NCBI RefSeq assembly: GCF_003391135.1
Contig: NZ_CP031455.1
Span: forward strand, 6,742,001 to 6,806,000
Reading direction: 5' to 3'
Origin: Streptoverticillium olivoreticuli subsp. olivoreticuli
GTDB lineage: Bacteria > Actinomycetota > Actinomycetes > Streptomycetales > Streptomycetaceae
Length of the DNA: 64,000 nt
In this document: positions 26,130 to 35,088 of the stretch, piece by piece
Layout of the letters: every line of letters starts with the position of its first letter
How positions within the stretch are numbered: position 1 is the first letter of the stretch
Notes under the pieces: generated by a model
Databases searched by the model: none
What the model was told of the DNA's origin: nothing
What the model saw: the letters and a program-made list of their open reading frames with translations, nothing else
Position numbers and translations under genes: made by a program

Positions 26130-27055
26130 CGACTACAGCCACCACCTCCGCCGACACCGGCACCGAAGCGCCCGCCGTCACCGCGGCCGCCCGCCGGAAG
26201 AAGCTCGTCCCCTACTGGCTGCTGCTCCCCGGCATCCTCTGGCTCGTCGTCTTCTTCGCCGCGCCCCTGGTCTACCAGGCGTCCACCTCCGTGCAGACCG
26301 GGTCGCTCGAAGAGGGCTTCAAGGTCACCTGGCACTTCGCCACCTACGCGGACGCCCTGACCGAGTACTACCCGCAGTTCCTGCGCTCGGTGGCCTACTC
26401 CGCCACCGCCACCGTGCTCTGCCTCGCCCTCGGCTACCCGCTCGCCTACCTCATCGCCTTCAAGGCGGGCCGCTGGCGCAACCTGCTGATGGTCCTCGTC
26501 ATCGCGCCGTTCTTCACCAGCTTCCTGATCCGCACGCTCGCCTGGAAGACGATCCTCTCCGACGGCGGCCCCGTCGTCTCCGCGCTGGGCAGCCTGCACA
26601 TCCTCGACGTCACCAACGCCCTCGGCGTCACCGAGGGACACCGCGTCCTCGCGACCCCGCTCGCCGTCGTCTGCGGCCTGACCTACAACTTCCTGCCCTT
26701 CATGATCCTGCCGCTCTACACCTCACTCGAACGCATCGACCCACGGCTCCACGAAGCGGCCGGAGACCTCTACGCCACCCCCCTCACCACCTTCCGCAAG
26801 GTGACCTTCCCGCTGTCCATGCCCGGTGTCGTCGCGGGCACCCTGCTCACCTTCATCCCCGCCACCGGCGACTACATCAACGCCGAACTCCTCGGCTCCA
26901 CCGACCAGAAGATGATCGGGAACGTCATCCAGTCCCAGTTCCTGCGCGTCCTGGACTACCCCACCGCCGCCGCCCTGTCCTTCATCCTCATGGCCGCCAT
27001 CCTCGCCATGGTCACGCTCTACATCCGCAAGTCCGGGACGGAGGACCTCGTCTGA
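26126..27055 (+). CDS. potB: Polyamine ABC transporter permease
   Basis: The 309-residue protein has six membrane helices and the permease EAA loop (LHEAAGDLYATPLTTFRKVT). A polar 25-residue N-terminus with several lysines and arginines precedes helix 1. It starts at GTG 26126, inside the potA stop codon, and ends in a TGATG overlap with potC, so translation is coupled along the operon. The order A-B-C is the classical polyamine transporter order. Confidence 0.92.
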   Translation: MTTTATTSADTGTEAPAVTAAARRKKLVPYWLLLPGILWLVVFFAAPLVYQASTSVQTGSLEEGFKVTWHFATYADALTEYYPQFLRSVAYSATATVLCLALGYPLAYLIAFKAGRWRNLLMVLVIAPFFTSFLIRTLAWKTILSDGGPVVSALGSLHILDVTNALGVTEGHRVLATPLAVVCGLTYNFLPFMILPLYTSLERIDPRLHEAAGDLYATPLTTFRKVTFPLSMPGVVAGTLLTFIPATGDYINAELLGSTDQKMIGNVIQSQFLRVLDYPTAAALSFILMAAILAMVTLYIRKSGTEDLV

Positions 27056-27852
27056 TGCGCACTGTGACGCGCTGGCTGCGCCGTAACCTCGTGGTCCTCG
27101 TGGGCCTCGGCACGCTGGGCTATCTGATGCTGCCCAACGTCATCGTGACGGTCTTCTCCTTCAACAAGCCCAACGGCCGCTTCAACTACGAGTGGCAGCG
27201 CTTCTCCACCGACGCCTGGACCGACCCCTGCGGCGTCGCCGACCTGTGCGGCTCGCTCTCGCTCAGCCTCCGCATCGCGATCTGGGCGACCATCGGCGCG
27301 ACCGTGCTCGGCACGATGATCGCCTTCGCGCTCGCCCGCTACCGCTTCCGAGCCCGGTCCTCCGTGAGCACCCTGCTGTTCCTGCCGATGGCGATGCCCG
27401 AGGTCGTCATGGCCGCCTCGCTGGCCACCCTCTTCCTCAACATGGGCGTCACGTTCGGCTTCTGGACGATCCTCATCGCCCACATCATGTTCTGCCTGAG
27501 CTTCGTGGTGACGGCCGTCAAGGCGCGGGTCATGTCCATGGACCCCCGCCTGGAGCAGGCCGCGCAGGACCTCTACGCCACCCCGTTCCAGACCTTCCTG
27601 CGGGTCACCCTGCCCATCGCCGCCCCCGGGATCGCGGCGGGCGCCCTGCTGTCCTTCGCCCTGTCCTTCGACGACTTCATCATCACGAACTTCAACGCGG
27701 GATCGACTGTGACCTTCCCCATGTTCGTCTGGGGATCCGCACAACGGGGCACACCCGTTCAAATCAATGTCATCGGGACGGCGATGTTCGCCGTCGCCGT
27801 GCTGTGCGTCCTCGCCGGTCAGCTGGTCGGCAGGCGCCGTAGAAGGAGCTGA
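27055..27852 (+). CDS. potC: Polyamine ABC transporter permease
   Basis: This 265-residue permease has six membrane helices and an EAA-type loop (LEQAAQDLYATPFQTFLRVT). The SLSFDDFIITNF segment is a PotC hallmark. Its ATG overlaps the potB stop by one base. The binding protein is probably PotD at 17290. The oxidase gene follows after 4 bp, so uptake and first oxidation of the polyamine share one transcript. Confidence 0.92.
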   Translation: MRTVTRWLRRNLVVLVGLGTLGYLMLPNVIVTVFSFNKPNGRFNYEWQRFSTDAWTDPCGVADLCGSLSLSLRIAIWATIGATVLGTMIAFALARYRFRARSSVSTLLFLPMAMPEVVMAASLATLFLNMGVTFGFWTILIAHIMFCLSFVVTAVKARVMSMDPRLEQAAQDLYATPFQTFLRVTLPIAAPGIAAGALLSFALSFDDFIITNFNAGSTVTFPMFVWGSAQRGTPVQINVIGTAMFAVAVLCVLAGQLVGRRRRRS

Positions 27853-27856
27853 GACC

Positions 27857-29269
27857 ATGGCCCCTCGTGCCATGAACCCTGCACAATCACTCATCGACGC
27901 CGCCCCCCGGCCCTACTGGCTCGACGACCCCTCCCGGCCGGAGGCACTCCCCGCCCTCGTCGGTGACGAGCACACCGACCTGCTCGTCGTCGGCGGCGGC
28001 TACTCCGGACTGTGGACCGCGCTCCGCGCCAAGGAGCGCGACCCGGCCCGGGATGTCGTCCTCATCGAGGCCCAGGAGGTCGGCTGGGCCGCCTCCGGCC
28101 GCAACGGAGGCTTCTGCTCCGCCTCCCTCACCCACGGCTGGGCCAACGGCCAGGCCCGCTGGCCCGACGAGCTCGCCACCCTGGAGCGGCTCGGCCGCGA
28201 CAACCTCGACGGGATCGAGGCCACCGTCGCCCGCCACGGCATCGACTGCGGCTTCGAACGCACCGGCGAGATAGATATCGCCACCGCCCCCCACCAGGTC
28301 CAGGAGCTGCGCGAGGCCGCCGACGAGGTCGTCGCCCTGGGCCTGCCCGACTACGAATACCTCGACCAGGACGCCCTGCGCGCCGAGGTCGACTCCCCGA
28401 CCTTCCTCGCCGGCCTCTGGGACCGCACGGGCGTCGCCATGCTCCACCCCGCCCGGCTCGCCTGGGGCCTCAAGCGCGCCTGCCTGGAGCTGGGCGTGCG
28501 GATCTACGAGCGCACGCCGGGCACCGAGCTGTCCTCGCGCAACGCCGGGGTCGCCGTCCGCACCCCGTACGGCCGTGTCTTCGCCCGCCACGCCGCCCTC
28601 GGCACCAACGCCTTCCCCTCGCTGGTCAAGCGCGTCCGGCCGTTCATCGCGCCCGTATACGACTACGCGCTGATGACCGAGCCGCTGAGCGAGGAGCAGC
28701 GCGCCGCCGTCGGCTGGAAGAACCGGCAGGGGCTCGGCGACGCCGCCAACCACTTCCACTACTTCCGCATCACGCCCGACCACCGGATCCTGTGGGGCGG
28801 CTACGACATCGTCTACCACTACGGCGGCGGCGTCTCGGCCGACTACGACCACCACCCGGCCACGTACCAGAAGCTCGCCGAGCACTTCTTCCACTGCTTC
28901 CCCCAGCTCGAAGGGGTGCGCTTCACGCACAACTGGGGCGGCGCCATCGACACCTGCTCCCGCTTCTCGGCGTTCTTCGGCACCGCGCACGGCGGCCGGG
29001 TCGGCTACGCCCTCGGCTACACCGGCCTCGGCGTCGGAGCGAGCCGCTTCGGGGCGGACGTCATGCTCGACCTGCTGAGCGGGGAGCGCACCGAGCGGAC
29101 CGAGCTGGAGATGGTCCGCAGCAGGCCGCTGCCGTTCCCGCCCGAGCCCGTGCGGTCCATGGGCATCGGCATCACCCAGTGGTCGATGACCCGTGCCGAC
29201 GAGAACGGCGGCCGCCGCAACCTCTGGCTCAAGGCCATGGACAAGGTCGGCATGGGCTTCGACAGCTGA
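27857..29269 (+). CDS. FAD-dependent oxidoreductase, gamma-glutamylputrescine-oxidase-like
   Basis: The 470-residue DAO-family flavoenzyme has the dinucleotide motif VVGGGYSG (residues 44-51) and GWAASGRNGGFCSAS, typical of PuuB-like oxidases. It would oxidise a primary or secondary amine, most likely (gamma-glutamyl-)putrescine, to an aldehyde plus ammonia and hydrogen peroxide. AAGGAG at 27843-27848 sets ATG 27857. It lies 4 bp after potC. No glutamate-putrescine ligase is in the window, so direct amine oxidation remains possible. Confidence 0.85.
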   Translation: MAPRAMNPAQSLIDAAPRPYWLDDPSRPEALPALVGDEHTDLLVVGGGYSGLWTALRAKERDPARDVVLIEAQEVGWAASGRNGGFCSASLTHGWANGQARWPDELATLERLGRDNLDGIEATVARHGIDCGFERTGEIDIATAPHQVQELREAADEVVALGLPDYEYLDQDALRAEVDSPTFLAGLWDRTGVAMLHPARLAWGLKRACLELGVRIYERTPGTELSSRNAGVAVRTPYGRVFARHAALGTNAFPSLVKRVRPFIAPVYDYALMTEPLSEEQRAAVGWKNRQGLGDAANHFHYFRITPDHRILWGGYDIVYHYGGGVSADYDHHPATYQKLAEHFFHCFPQLEGVRFTHNWGGAIDTCSRFSAFFGTAHGGRVGYALGYTGLGVGASRFGADVMLDLLSGERTERTELEMVRSRPLPFPPEPVRSMGIGITQWSMTRADENGGRRNLWLKAMDKVGMGFDS

Positions 29270-29421
29270 GCCGCCGCGCCCGCCGCGCGCCGGGGCACTT
29301 CGCACCGCCCGCCGGGGAGCCCTTCGCCTCCGATGACGCGGGAAACCCGCGTAATGATCCGCCGTCAGGGCCCTCTCATCCGTGAATGCAGAAGCAGGCA
29401 GTCACGGAAAGGGAGGACCCC

Positions 29422-29889
29422 ATGAGCGACGGAGCGGGGACGAGGAGCGCGGTGGAGTGGCTGGCGACGGCCGCACCCGACCCCGGGACCTGCCGGTGGG
29501 AGTGGGAGCGCAATCCGCTGGGGATCGCGCTCCTGCCCGCCGGGCGGGTCTGGGACGTGCTCATCCTCCCCAGCGCGCTCGGCCATCCCACCCTGGACGT
29601 CCTGTCGCGCTGCACCGACCGGATCGGCCCGGTCCTCGCCGACTTCGGGGACAGCCGGCTGGGTTTCTTCGTCCCGCCGGGCACGGCCGCGGGCTGGGTC
29701 GCGACCGATGTGCGGGCCGTCGGGGACGGCGGCTGGGTCGTCGTCCCGCACCCCGGCCGTGCCGCGTCCGGCGTGCGCTGGATCGTCCCGCCGGACGGCG
29801 CGGGCACGCTCACGGACCCGGCGGTCCTGGAGCTGTCGATGCACGAGGCCGCCGCGTTCCTCGCCGACGAGCACGAGCAGGGCGGCTGA
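29422..29889 (+). CDS. Small Streptomyces protein resembling a Prim-Pol-like accessory fold
   Basis: This 155-residue protein has no membrane segment. The pattern of Trp-rich start, IALLPAGRVWDVLILP, FFVPPGTAAGW and WIVPPDGAGTLTDP recalls a family of small Streptomyces proteins related to the N-terminal bifunctional primase/polymerase domain. I see no metal-binding DxD and would not call it a polymerase. GGGAGG at 29411-29416 sets ATG 29422. Its last 80 bp overlap, tail to tail, the end of the PAP2 gene on the other strand. Confidence 0.65.
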   Translation: MSDGAGTRSAVEWLATAAPDPGTCRWEWERNPLGIALLPAGRVWDVLILPSALGHPTLDVLSRCTDRIGPVLADFGDSRLGFFVPPGTAAGWVATDVRAVGDGGWVVVPHPGRAASGVRWIVPPDGAGTLTDPAVLELSMHEAAAFLADEHEQGG

Positions 29890-30718
29890 GCGCGAGCGCC
29901 AGGCCCCACAGCAGCACCCCCGACAGGCACCAGCTGCCGAGCACGTCCAGGGGCCAGTGGAAGCCGCACCGGACGAGCCCCACGCCCACGGCCGCGTTGC
30001 CGACGGCGTACGACGTCACCACGGCGGCCCGCCCCCGCCCCCGGGCGAGGCCGGGCCGGGGGAGCAGGAACAGCAGCGCGGCGGCCCCGTAGGCGACCGC
30101 CGCCGTGGCGGTGTGGCCGGAAGGGAAGAAGCCGTCGTGCGCGCCCGCCATGGCCGCGGGCCCCGGCCGGGCGACGGCGTCCTTGAAGGGCACGACCAGC
30201 GCGGGGACGGCGGCCATCGTGAGCGCCGCGCACAGCGGCGGCCACCACCGCCGGGGGCCGGGCGCGCGCAGGGCCGACACGGCCATGGCCACCGCCAGCA
30301 CGGGCAGAGCGACCGTCATGTTTCCGAGGTCGGCGAAGAAGTGGGCGGCACCGCCGGGGAGGGCCGAGCCGGAGACCGCGCGGCCGGCCCGCTCGTCCAG
30401 GGCGCGCAACGGGCCGTGACCGACGACCTGCCAGGTGATCAGCGCGAGGAGAAGGGCGCACAGTCCGGGGAGGAGTCCGCGGCGGAGAGGGCCCCGTGCC
30501 GGCGGCCCCGGAACAGGGGGGGAGGTTCCGAGGCCGCCGTGGTGACCGGGGTGCCGCGCGCCCCGGGGGGTATGGGGCGGGCGGCCGTCCGATCGGTGAG
30601 GATGCCCGGAGCCAGAGGCTCCGGTGGTGCTGTGCGCGAAGGCACGACCGGGTCGGCGATGGGGATTCGCCGGCACGGCGGTGTCCGCAGTCCCCTGCGG
30701 ACGGGGTGTTGCATTCAT
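29810..30718 (-). CDS. PAP2-family membrane phosphatase
   Basis: The 302-residue protein is a phosphatidate-phosphatase-type (PAP2) lipid phosphatase. The three-part active site reads KDAVARP, FPSGH and then GFHWPLDVLG, with six membrane helices. The first 100 residues are an unusual hydrophilic extension rich in Arg, Gly and His. ATG 30718 is the best start, but an internal start nearer the first helix is possible. The basic C-terminal tail overlaps the gene at 29422 on the other strand. Confidence 0.8.
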   Translation of the reverse strand: MNATPRPQGTADTAVPANPHRRPGRAFAHSTTGASGSGHPHRSDGRPPHTPRGARHPGHHGGLGTSPPVPGPPARGPLRRGLLPGLCALLLALITWQVVGHGPLRALDERAGRAVSGSALPGGAAHFFADLGNMTVALPVLAVAMAVSALRAPGPRRWWPPLCAALTMAAVPALVVPFKDAVARPGPAAMAGAHDGFFPSGHTATAAVAYGAAALLFLLPRPGLARGRGRAAVVTSYAVGNAAVGVGLVRCGFHWPLDVLGSWCLSGVLLWGLALALSRPARARRRGTRRPRASTAPGPPGP

Positions 30719-30842
30719 CTGCAGAAACCGTACGGCAGGGCGGGGCGTCCGGACAGCCGGATCACCCCTCCACCACCCGCCCCGCACAGGTTCTTCACCC
30801 CATGACGACCCCAAGACGCCATTACCGCAGCATTACCGTCGG

Positions 30843-32192
30843 TTACAGACGCGTGAACGCGGCCTCGATGATGTCCAGGCCCTCGTTGAGCAGGTCCTCG
30901 CCGATGACCAGCGGCGGCAGGAAGCGCAGCACGTTGCCGTACGTGCCGCAGGTCAGGACCAGCAGGCCCTCCGCGTGACAGGCCTTCGCGAGCGCGCCCG
31001 CGGCGGCGGCGTCCGGGTTCTTCGTGCCCGGCTCCACCAGCTCGATCGCGATCATCGCGCCGCGGCCACGGATGTCGCCGATGATTTCGTGCTTCTCCTG
31101 CATCGCGGAGAGGCGCCCCTTCATGACCTCCTCGATGCGCTTGGCCTTCGCGTTGAGGTCCAGCTCGCGCATGGTCTCGATCGAGCCGAGCGCCGCCGCG
31201 CACGCCACCGGGTTGCCGCCGTAGGTGCCGCCCAGGCCGCCCGGGTGCGCCGCGTCCATGATCTCCGCGCGGCCGGTGACGGCGGCGAGCGGCAGACCGC
31301 CCGCGATGCCCTTCGCCGTCGTGATCAGGTCCGGGACGACGCCCTCGTCCTCGCACGCGAACCACTGGCCCGTACGGCAGAAGCCGGACTGGATCTCGTC
31401 CGCGACGAAGACGATGCCGTTGTCCTTCGCGAACTGCGCGATGCGCGGCAGGAAGCCCTTGGCCGGCTCGATGAAGCCGCCCTCGCCGAGCACCGGCTCG
31501 ATGATGATCGCGGCGACGTTCTCCGCGCCGATCTGCTTGGTGATCTGGTCGATGGCCTGGGCGGACGCCTCGGCGCCACAGTTCTCCGGGCCGGTCGGCC
31601 AGCGGTAGCCGTACGCCACCGGCACGCGGTAGACCTCGGGCGCGAACGGGCCGAAGCCCTGCTTGTACGGCATGTTCTTCGCCGTCAGCGCCATCGTCAG
31701 GTTGGTGCGGCCGTGGTAGCCGTGGTCGAAGACGACGACCGCCTGGCGCTTGGTGTACGCGCGGGCGATCTTCACCGCGTTCTCCACCGCCTCGGCGCCG
31801 GAGTTGAACAGCGCCGACTTCTTGGCGTGGTCACCCGGGGTCAGCTCGGCGAGCTGCTCGCAGACCTCCACGTAGCCCTCGTACGGCGTCACCATGAAAC
31901 AGGTGTGGGTGAAGTCGGCGAGCTGCGCGGACGCGCGGCGCACGACGGCCTCCGCGCTGGAGCCCACCGAGGTCACGGCGATGCCGGAGCCGAAGTCGAT
32001 GAGGGAGTTGCCGTCGACGTCCTCGATGACGCCGCCACCGGCGCGCACGGTGAACACCGGGAGCGTCGAGCCCACGCCCGCCGCGACCGTCGCCGTCCGG
32101 CGGGCCTGCAGCTCGAGCGACTTCGGGCCGGGGATCGCGGTGACGATGCGGCGCTCCTGGGGGAGGGACGGGCCTCCGGTCGGTGCAGTCAT
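30843..32192 (-). CDS. gabT: 4-aminobutyrate aminotransferase
   Basis: The 449-residue PLP enzyme converts GABA and 2-oxoglutarate to succinate semialdehyde and glutamate. The Schiff-base lysine is K294 (TTAKGIAGG), and DEIQSGFCRTG follows D265-E266. The N-terminal IPGPKSLELQARR opening is typical of GabT. A GGAG a few bases upstream supports ATG 32192. It stands alone and divergent from the VirD4-like ATPase gene. It takes the GABA made by the two aldehyde dehydrogenases. Confidence 0.93.
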   Translation of the reverse strand: MTAPTGGPSLPQERRIVTAIPGPKSLELQARRTATVAAGVGSTLPVFTVRAGGGVIEDVDGNSLIDFGSGIAVTSVGSSAEAVVRRASAQLADFTHTCFMVTPYEGYVEVCEQLAELTPGDHAKKSALFNSGAEAVENAVKIARAYTKRQAVVVFDHGYHGRTNLTMALTAKNMPYKQGFGPFAPEVYRVPVAYGYRWPTGPENCGAEASAQAIDQITKQIGAENVAAIIIEPVLGEGGFIEPAKGFLPRIAQFAKDNGIVFVADEIQSGFCRTGQWFACEDEGVVPDLITTAKGIAGGLPLAAVTGRAEIMDAAHPGGLGGTYGGNPVACAAALGSIETMRELDLNAKAKRIEEVMKGRLSAMQEKHEIIGDIRGRGAMIAIELVEPGTKNPDAAAAGALAKACHAEGLLVLTCGTYGNVLRFLPPLVIGEDLLNEGLDIIEAAFTRL

Positions 32193-32392
32193 GAGAGGGC
32201 TCCAGGGGGATGACGAGATCGATCGGGCTTTCAGTCGCAGGCTAGGGGTGCCGGACGAGGTCGGGCATGTTCCGTTCGGGAGAAGTGCGCGCGCCGCCTT
32301 GTCCGTACCGGACATGGCGGGCCGCCCCGCCCGTCCGCGCGCCACCTGCGGGTGATCATGACCATACGGGGGCGTGGCATCCCGCGGGTCAC

Positions 32393-32421
32393 CTGAACTC
32401 CCCGCGCACGCCTATTAGATT
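32393..32421 (+). promoter_or_regulatory. Putative promoter of the VirD4-like ATPase gene
   Basis: TAGATT (32416-32421) is a good -10, with CTGAAC (32393-32398) 17 bp upstream as a poor -35. Transcription would start about 50 bases before ATG 32481. The 288-bp gap also holds the promoter of gabT, which I could not place. Confidence 0.35.
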
Positions 32422-32480
32422 GAGCGGCGGCGCGCACGTCGGACACGCGGTACACGAGTTCTGGTGGGGGCAAGGCAGCG

Positions 32481-34946
32481 ATGGACACTGAGGGCACGTT
32501 CGACTCGCCGGGCACATGGGGGCCGCAGGAGCCGGCCGGCCACCGGGGTGTGCCGCCCAGGCCCGCCGGGCCTCCGCGCGTGCCCGCCGTCCCCCCGCAG
32601 GGCTCCCCGGCCCCCGGGGACCAGCCGGAATCGCCCTTCATGGCCTGGCTGCGCGCCCCGCGCGCCAAGGCCCAGCCGGGCGTCTGGGCCTTCGACCACC
32701 GGCCCAGGGCGCCCGAGGAACCCGGCCGGGTGCCCGGCAGACAGCTGATCAGCGGCGCGGTGATCGCCTTCCTGTGCGGGTGGCTGTTCTGGTCGCTGCT
32801 GTGGCACGGCTACCTCGGCCCGTACTGGAAGTGGCCCCTGCGTGCCATGGCGCCGGGCTCCTGGCAGGACGGCACCGAGGAGTGGATGATCGCGTCGTAC
32901 GTCTACTACGCGCTCGCCGCCTGCGTCCTCGCGGTCGGCTTCGGCCGGGTCGGACGGTGGCCCGAACTGTGGCGACGCTTCGTCACCCCCCTGTGGGAGC
33001 GCTTCTGGCGCCGGATGCCGCCGTCCGTCAGCCCGCCCCGCCCGGAGCGCCTCGCGGCGCGGCCGCTCGTCCGCCGGGCGGCCCTGGCCTTCGCCGGTGT
33101 GTGGGCGGTGTGGCTGCTGTGCTGGAACGGCGCCGTGGGCAGCGTGTGGATCTGGCCGCTCGTCGCCTTCACCCCGGACTCCTGGGACCCGCTCTCCCGG
33201 CTCTACGCCGGATACAGCTACTACGTCCTCTTCACCCTCCTGCTCCTCTCCATCGCCTGCCGGGTCGGCTGCTGGCGCGAGCTCTGGCGCCGCTACGGCC
33301 CCGCCGACCAGCGCGTCCGCCGCCACGACGCGGGCCACCAGGCCCGCGGCACCGCCCGCACCGCGCAGGGCGACCCCGCCGAGTGGCCCGAGATGCGCGC
33401 CGCCGGGGCCCACGACGCAGCCGAACGGCTGGCGGCCGAGGCGCGGTCCGGGGCGATGAACGACGTCGACCACTCCCGCATCCAGCGCGCCTGGGAGTCC
33501 GTGCGCGCGCAGCCCGGCCGGCTCGCCTCCTTCACCGAGGCCGTGCTCCGGCACGGTGCCGCCGCCTGCGCCCACCCCTCCGGCGCGCGCGACCTGCCCG
33601 TACGCGCCGCCCTGCACGACCTCGTCACCCGGCAGGTGCGGCTCGGCACCGCCGCCGACGACGACCGCAACCCCTACGCGCACCGCGGGGCGGGCTGCGC
33701 CCTCGACCCCGGGCTGCTGGGCACCTCGCTGCTCGCCGTCGGCCCGCCCGGCAGCGGCAAGACGGACCGGCTGGTGCGGCCGGTGCTGGAGTCGCTCTGC
33801 CTCCAGGCGCTGGCCGGGCGGACCGCGGTCGTCGCGGTCGGGGCGTCCGGCGCGGGGCTCGCGCCCGACGAGGCGTTCGACATCGTGGTGAAGATCGGAC
33901 GCCCGGACTCGGCGTACGACCTCGATCTGTACGGCGGTACGGACGACCCCGACGAGGCCGCCGCCGTGCTCGCCGAAGGGCTCGTCGGCGATCTCACCGC
34001 CACGCTCCCCGGCGAGGGCGGCCGCCGCGCCGCGACCGCGCTCGCCCAGATCCTCGGCCCCTACCGCGCCGCCCACGGCCGCTTTCCCTCCGTGCCGGAA
34101 CTGCGCGAGCTCCTCGACGGCTCGGCCGCCGCCGTGGGTGCGCTGCGGGACGCCCTCTCCGCCGCCGGGCAGGACGCGCAGGTGCGCGAGCTCGACGCCC
34201 GCGAACGGCAGGCGCGGCGCGCCGGAGACGCCGGGCCCCTGCTCGCCGACCGGCTCGCGCTCCTCGACCGGCCCGCCTTCGCCCGCTTCTTCGACACCAC
34301 CCGCCCCGGCCGCACCTTCTCGCTCCGCACCCTCGAACACCCCCTGCGCGTCCGCATCGACCTGCCCGAGCGCGGCCACGCGGAGGCGTCCCGGATGCTG
34401 GCCCGGCTCGTCCTCGCGCAGTTCACCGAGTGCACCGTCGGCCGCGCCGACCGCTCGCTGTTCGCCTGCCTCGTGCTGGACGACGCCACCCACGCGGTCA
34501 CCCCCGAGGCCGTGCGCGGGCTCGGCCGGCTGCGCTCGGCCAACGCCGGGGCCGTGCTCACCCTCCGCACGCTCGACGACGTGCCCGAGACGCTGCGCAG
34601 CGCGCTGCTGGGCTCGGTCGGCTGCCGGATGGCGTTCTCGGGCGTGACCACCTGGGACGGCGCGCGGTTCGCGGAGGTCTGGGGCAAGGAGTGGGTGGAG
34701 GCCCGGGACATCACCGACCGCCAGGTCATCGCCCACGAACCGCTGACCCGGGCCACGCACATCCTGCGCCGGCTGGTCACCGGCCGGGCGGTGACCGCGC
34801 AGTCCGTGACCGTCCGCCAAGTGGAGCGGGAGCGCTGGTCCGCCTCCGAGCTGGCGCACGCCGTGCCCGCCGGGCACGCGGTGCTGTCGGTGACCTCCGT
34901 ACGGGGGGCGAGCGCGCCGCCGGTGCTGGTCGACCTGACGAAGTGA
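32481..34946 (+). CDS. Membrane-anchored P-loop ATPase, VirD4/TraG-like
   Basis: The 821-residue protein begins with a Pro-rich cytoplasmic tail, then two pairs of membrane helices (about residues 90-150 and 195-260) joined by Trp/Arg-rich loops. The rest is a P-loop ATPase: Walker A GPPGSGKT near residue 421 and a Walker B-like LFACLVLDDATHA near 660. The layout resembles type IV coupling proteins and HerA/FtsK-type pumps. No relaxase, mating-pair or phage gene is nearby, so a conjugative role is not supported. AAGG ahead of ATG 32481 is a weak ribosome site. Confidence 0.75.
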   Translation: MDTEGTFDSPGTWGPQEPAGHRGVPPRPAGPPRVPAVPPQGSPAPGDQPESPFMAWLRAPRAKAQPGVWAFDHRPRAPEEPGRVPGRQLISGAVIAFLCGWLFWSLLWHGYLGPYWKWPLRAMAPGSWQDGTEEWMIASYVYYALAACVLAVGFGRVGRWPELWRRFVTPLWERFWRRMPPSVSPPRPERLAARPLVRRAALAFAGVWAVWLLCWNGAVGSVWIWPLVAFTPDSWDPLSRLYAGYSYYVLFTLLLLSIACRVGCWRELWRRYGPADQRVRRHDAGHQARGTARTAQGDPAEWPEMRAAGAHDAAERLAAEARSGAMNDVDHSRIQRAWESVRAQPGRLASFTEAVLRHGAAACAHPSGARDLPVRAALHDLVTRQVRLGTAADDDRNPYAHRGAGCALDPGLLGTSLLAVGPPGSGKTDRLVRPVLESLCLQALAGRTAVVAVGASGAGLAPDEAFDIVVKIGRPDSAYDLDLYGGTDDPDEAAAVLAEGLVGDLTATLPGEGGRRAATALAQILGPYRAAHGRFPSVPELRELLDGSAAAVGALRDALSAAGQDAQVRELDARERQARRAGDAGPLLADRLALLDRPAFARFFDTTRPGRTFSLRTLEHPLRVRIDLPERGHAEASRMLARLVLAQFTECTVGRADRSLFACLVLDDATHAVTPEAVRGLGRLRSANAGAVLTLRTLDDVPETLRSALLGSVGCRMAFSGVTTWDGARFAEVWGKEWVEARDITDRQVIAHEPLTRATHILRRLVTGRAVTAQSVTVRQVERERWSASELAHAVPAGHAVLSVTSVRGASAPPVLVDLTK

Positions 34947-35088
34947 GGCCGACGATTTGAGGGCGGCGAAGTGAGGACGGGCGGAATGCGGCGTACGCGT
35001 TCCCGGCGAATCCTCCACTGAGGCAGAATCGGGAACAGCCGTTCATACGGGACGGCACAGTCGCCGCGCCGCCCCTCCCGAAGGTGCC

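Noticed and set aside
32481..34946. Assignment of the VirD4-like ATPase to an integrative conjugative element.
   Set aside because: No relaxase, excisionase, integrase, attachment-site repeat or tRNA boundary is present near it.
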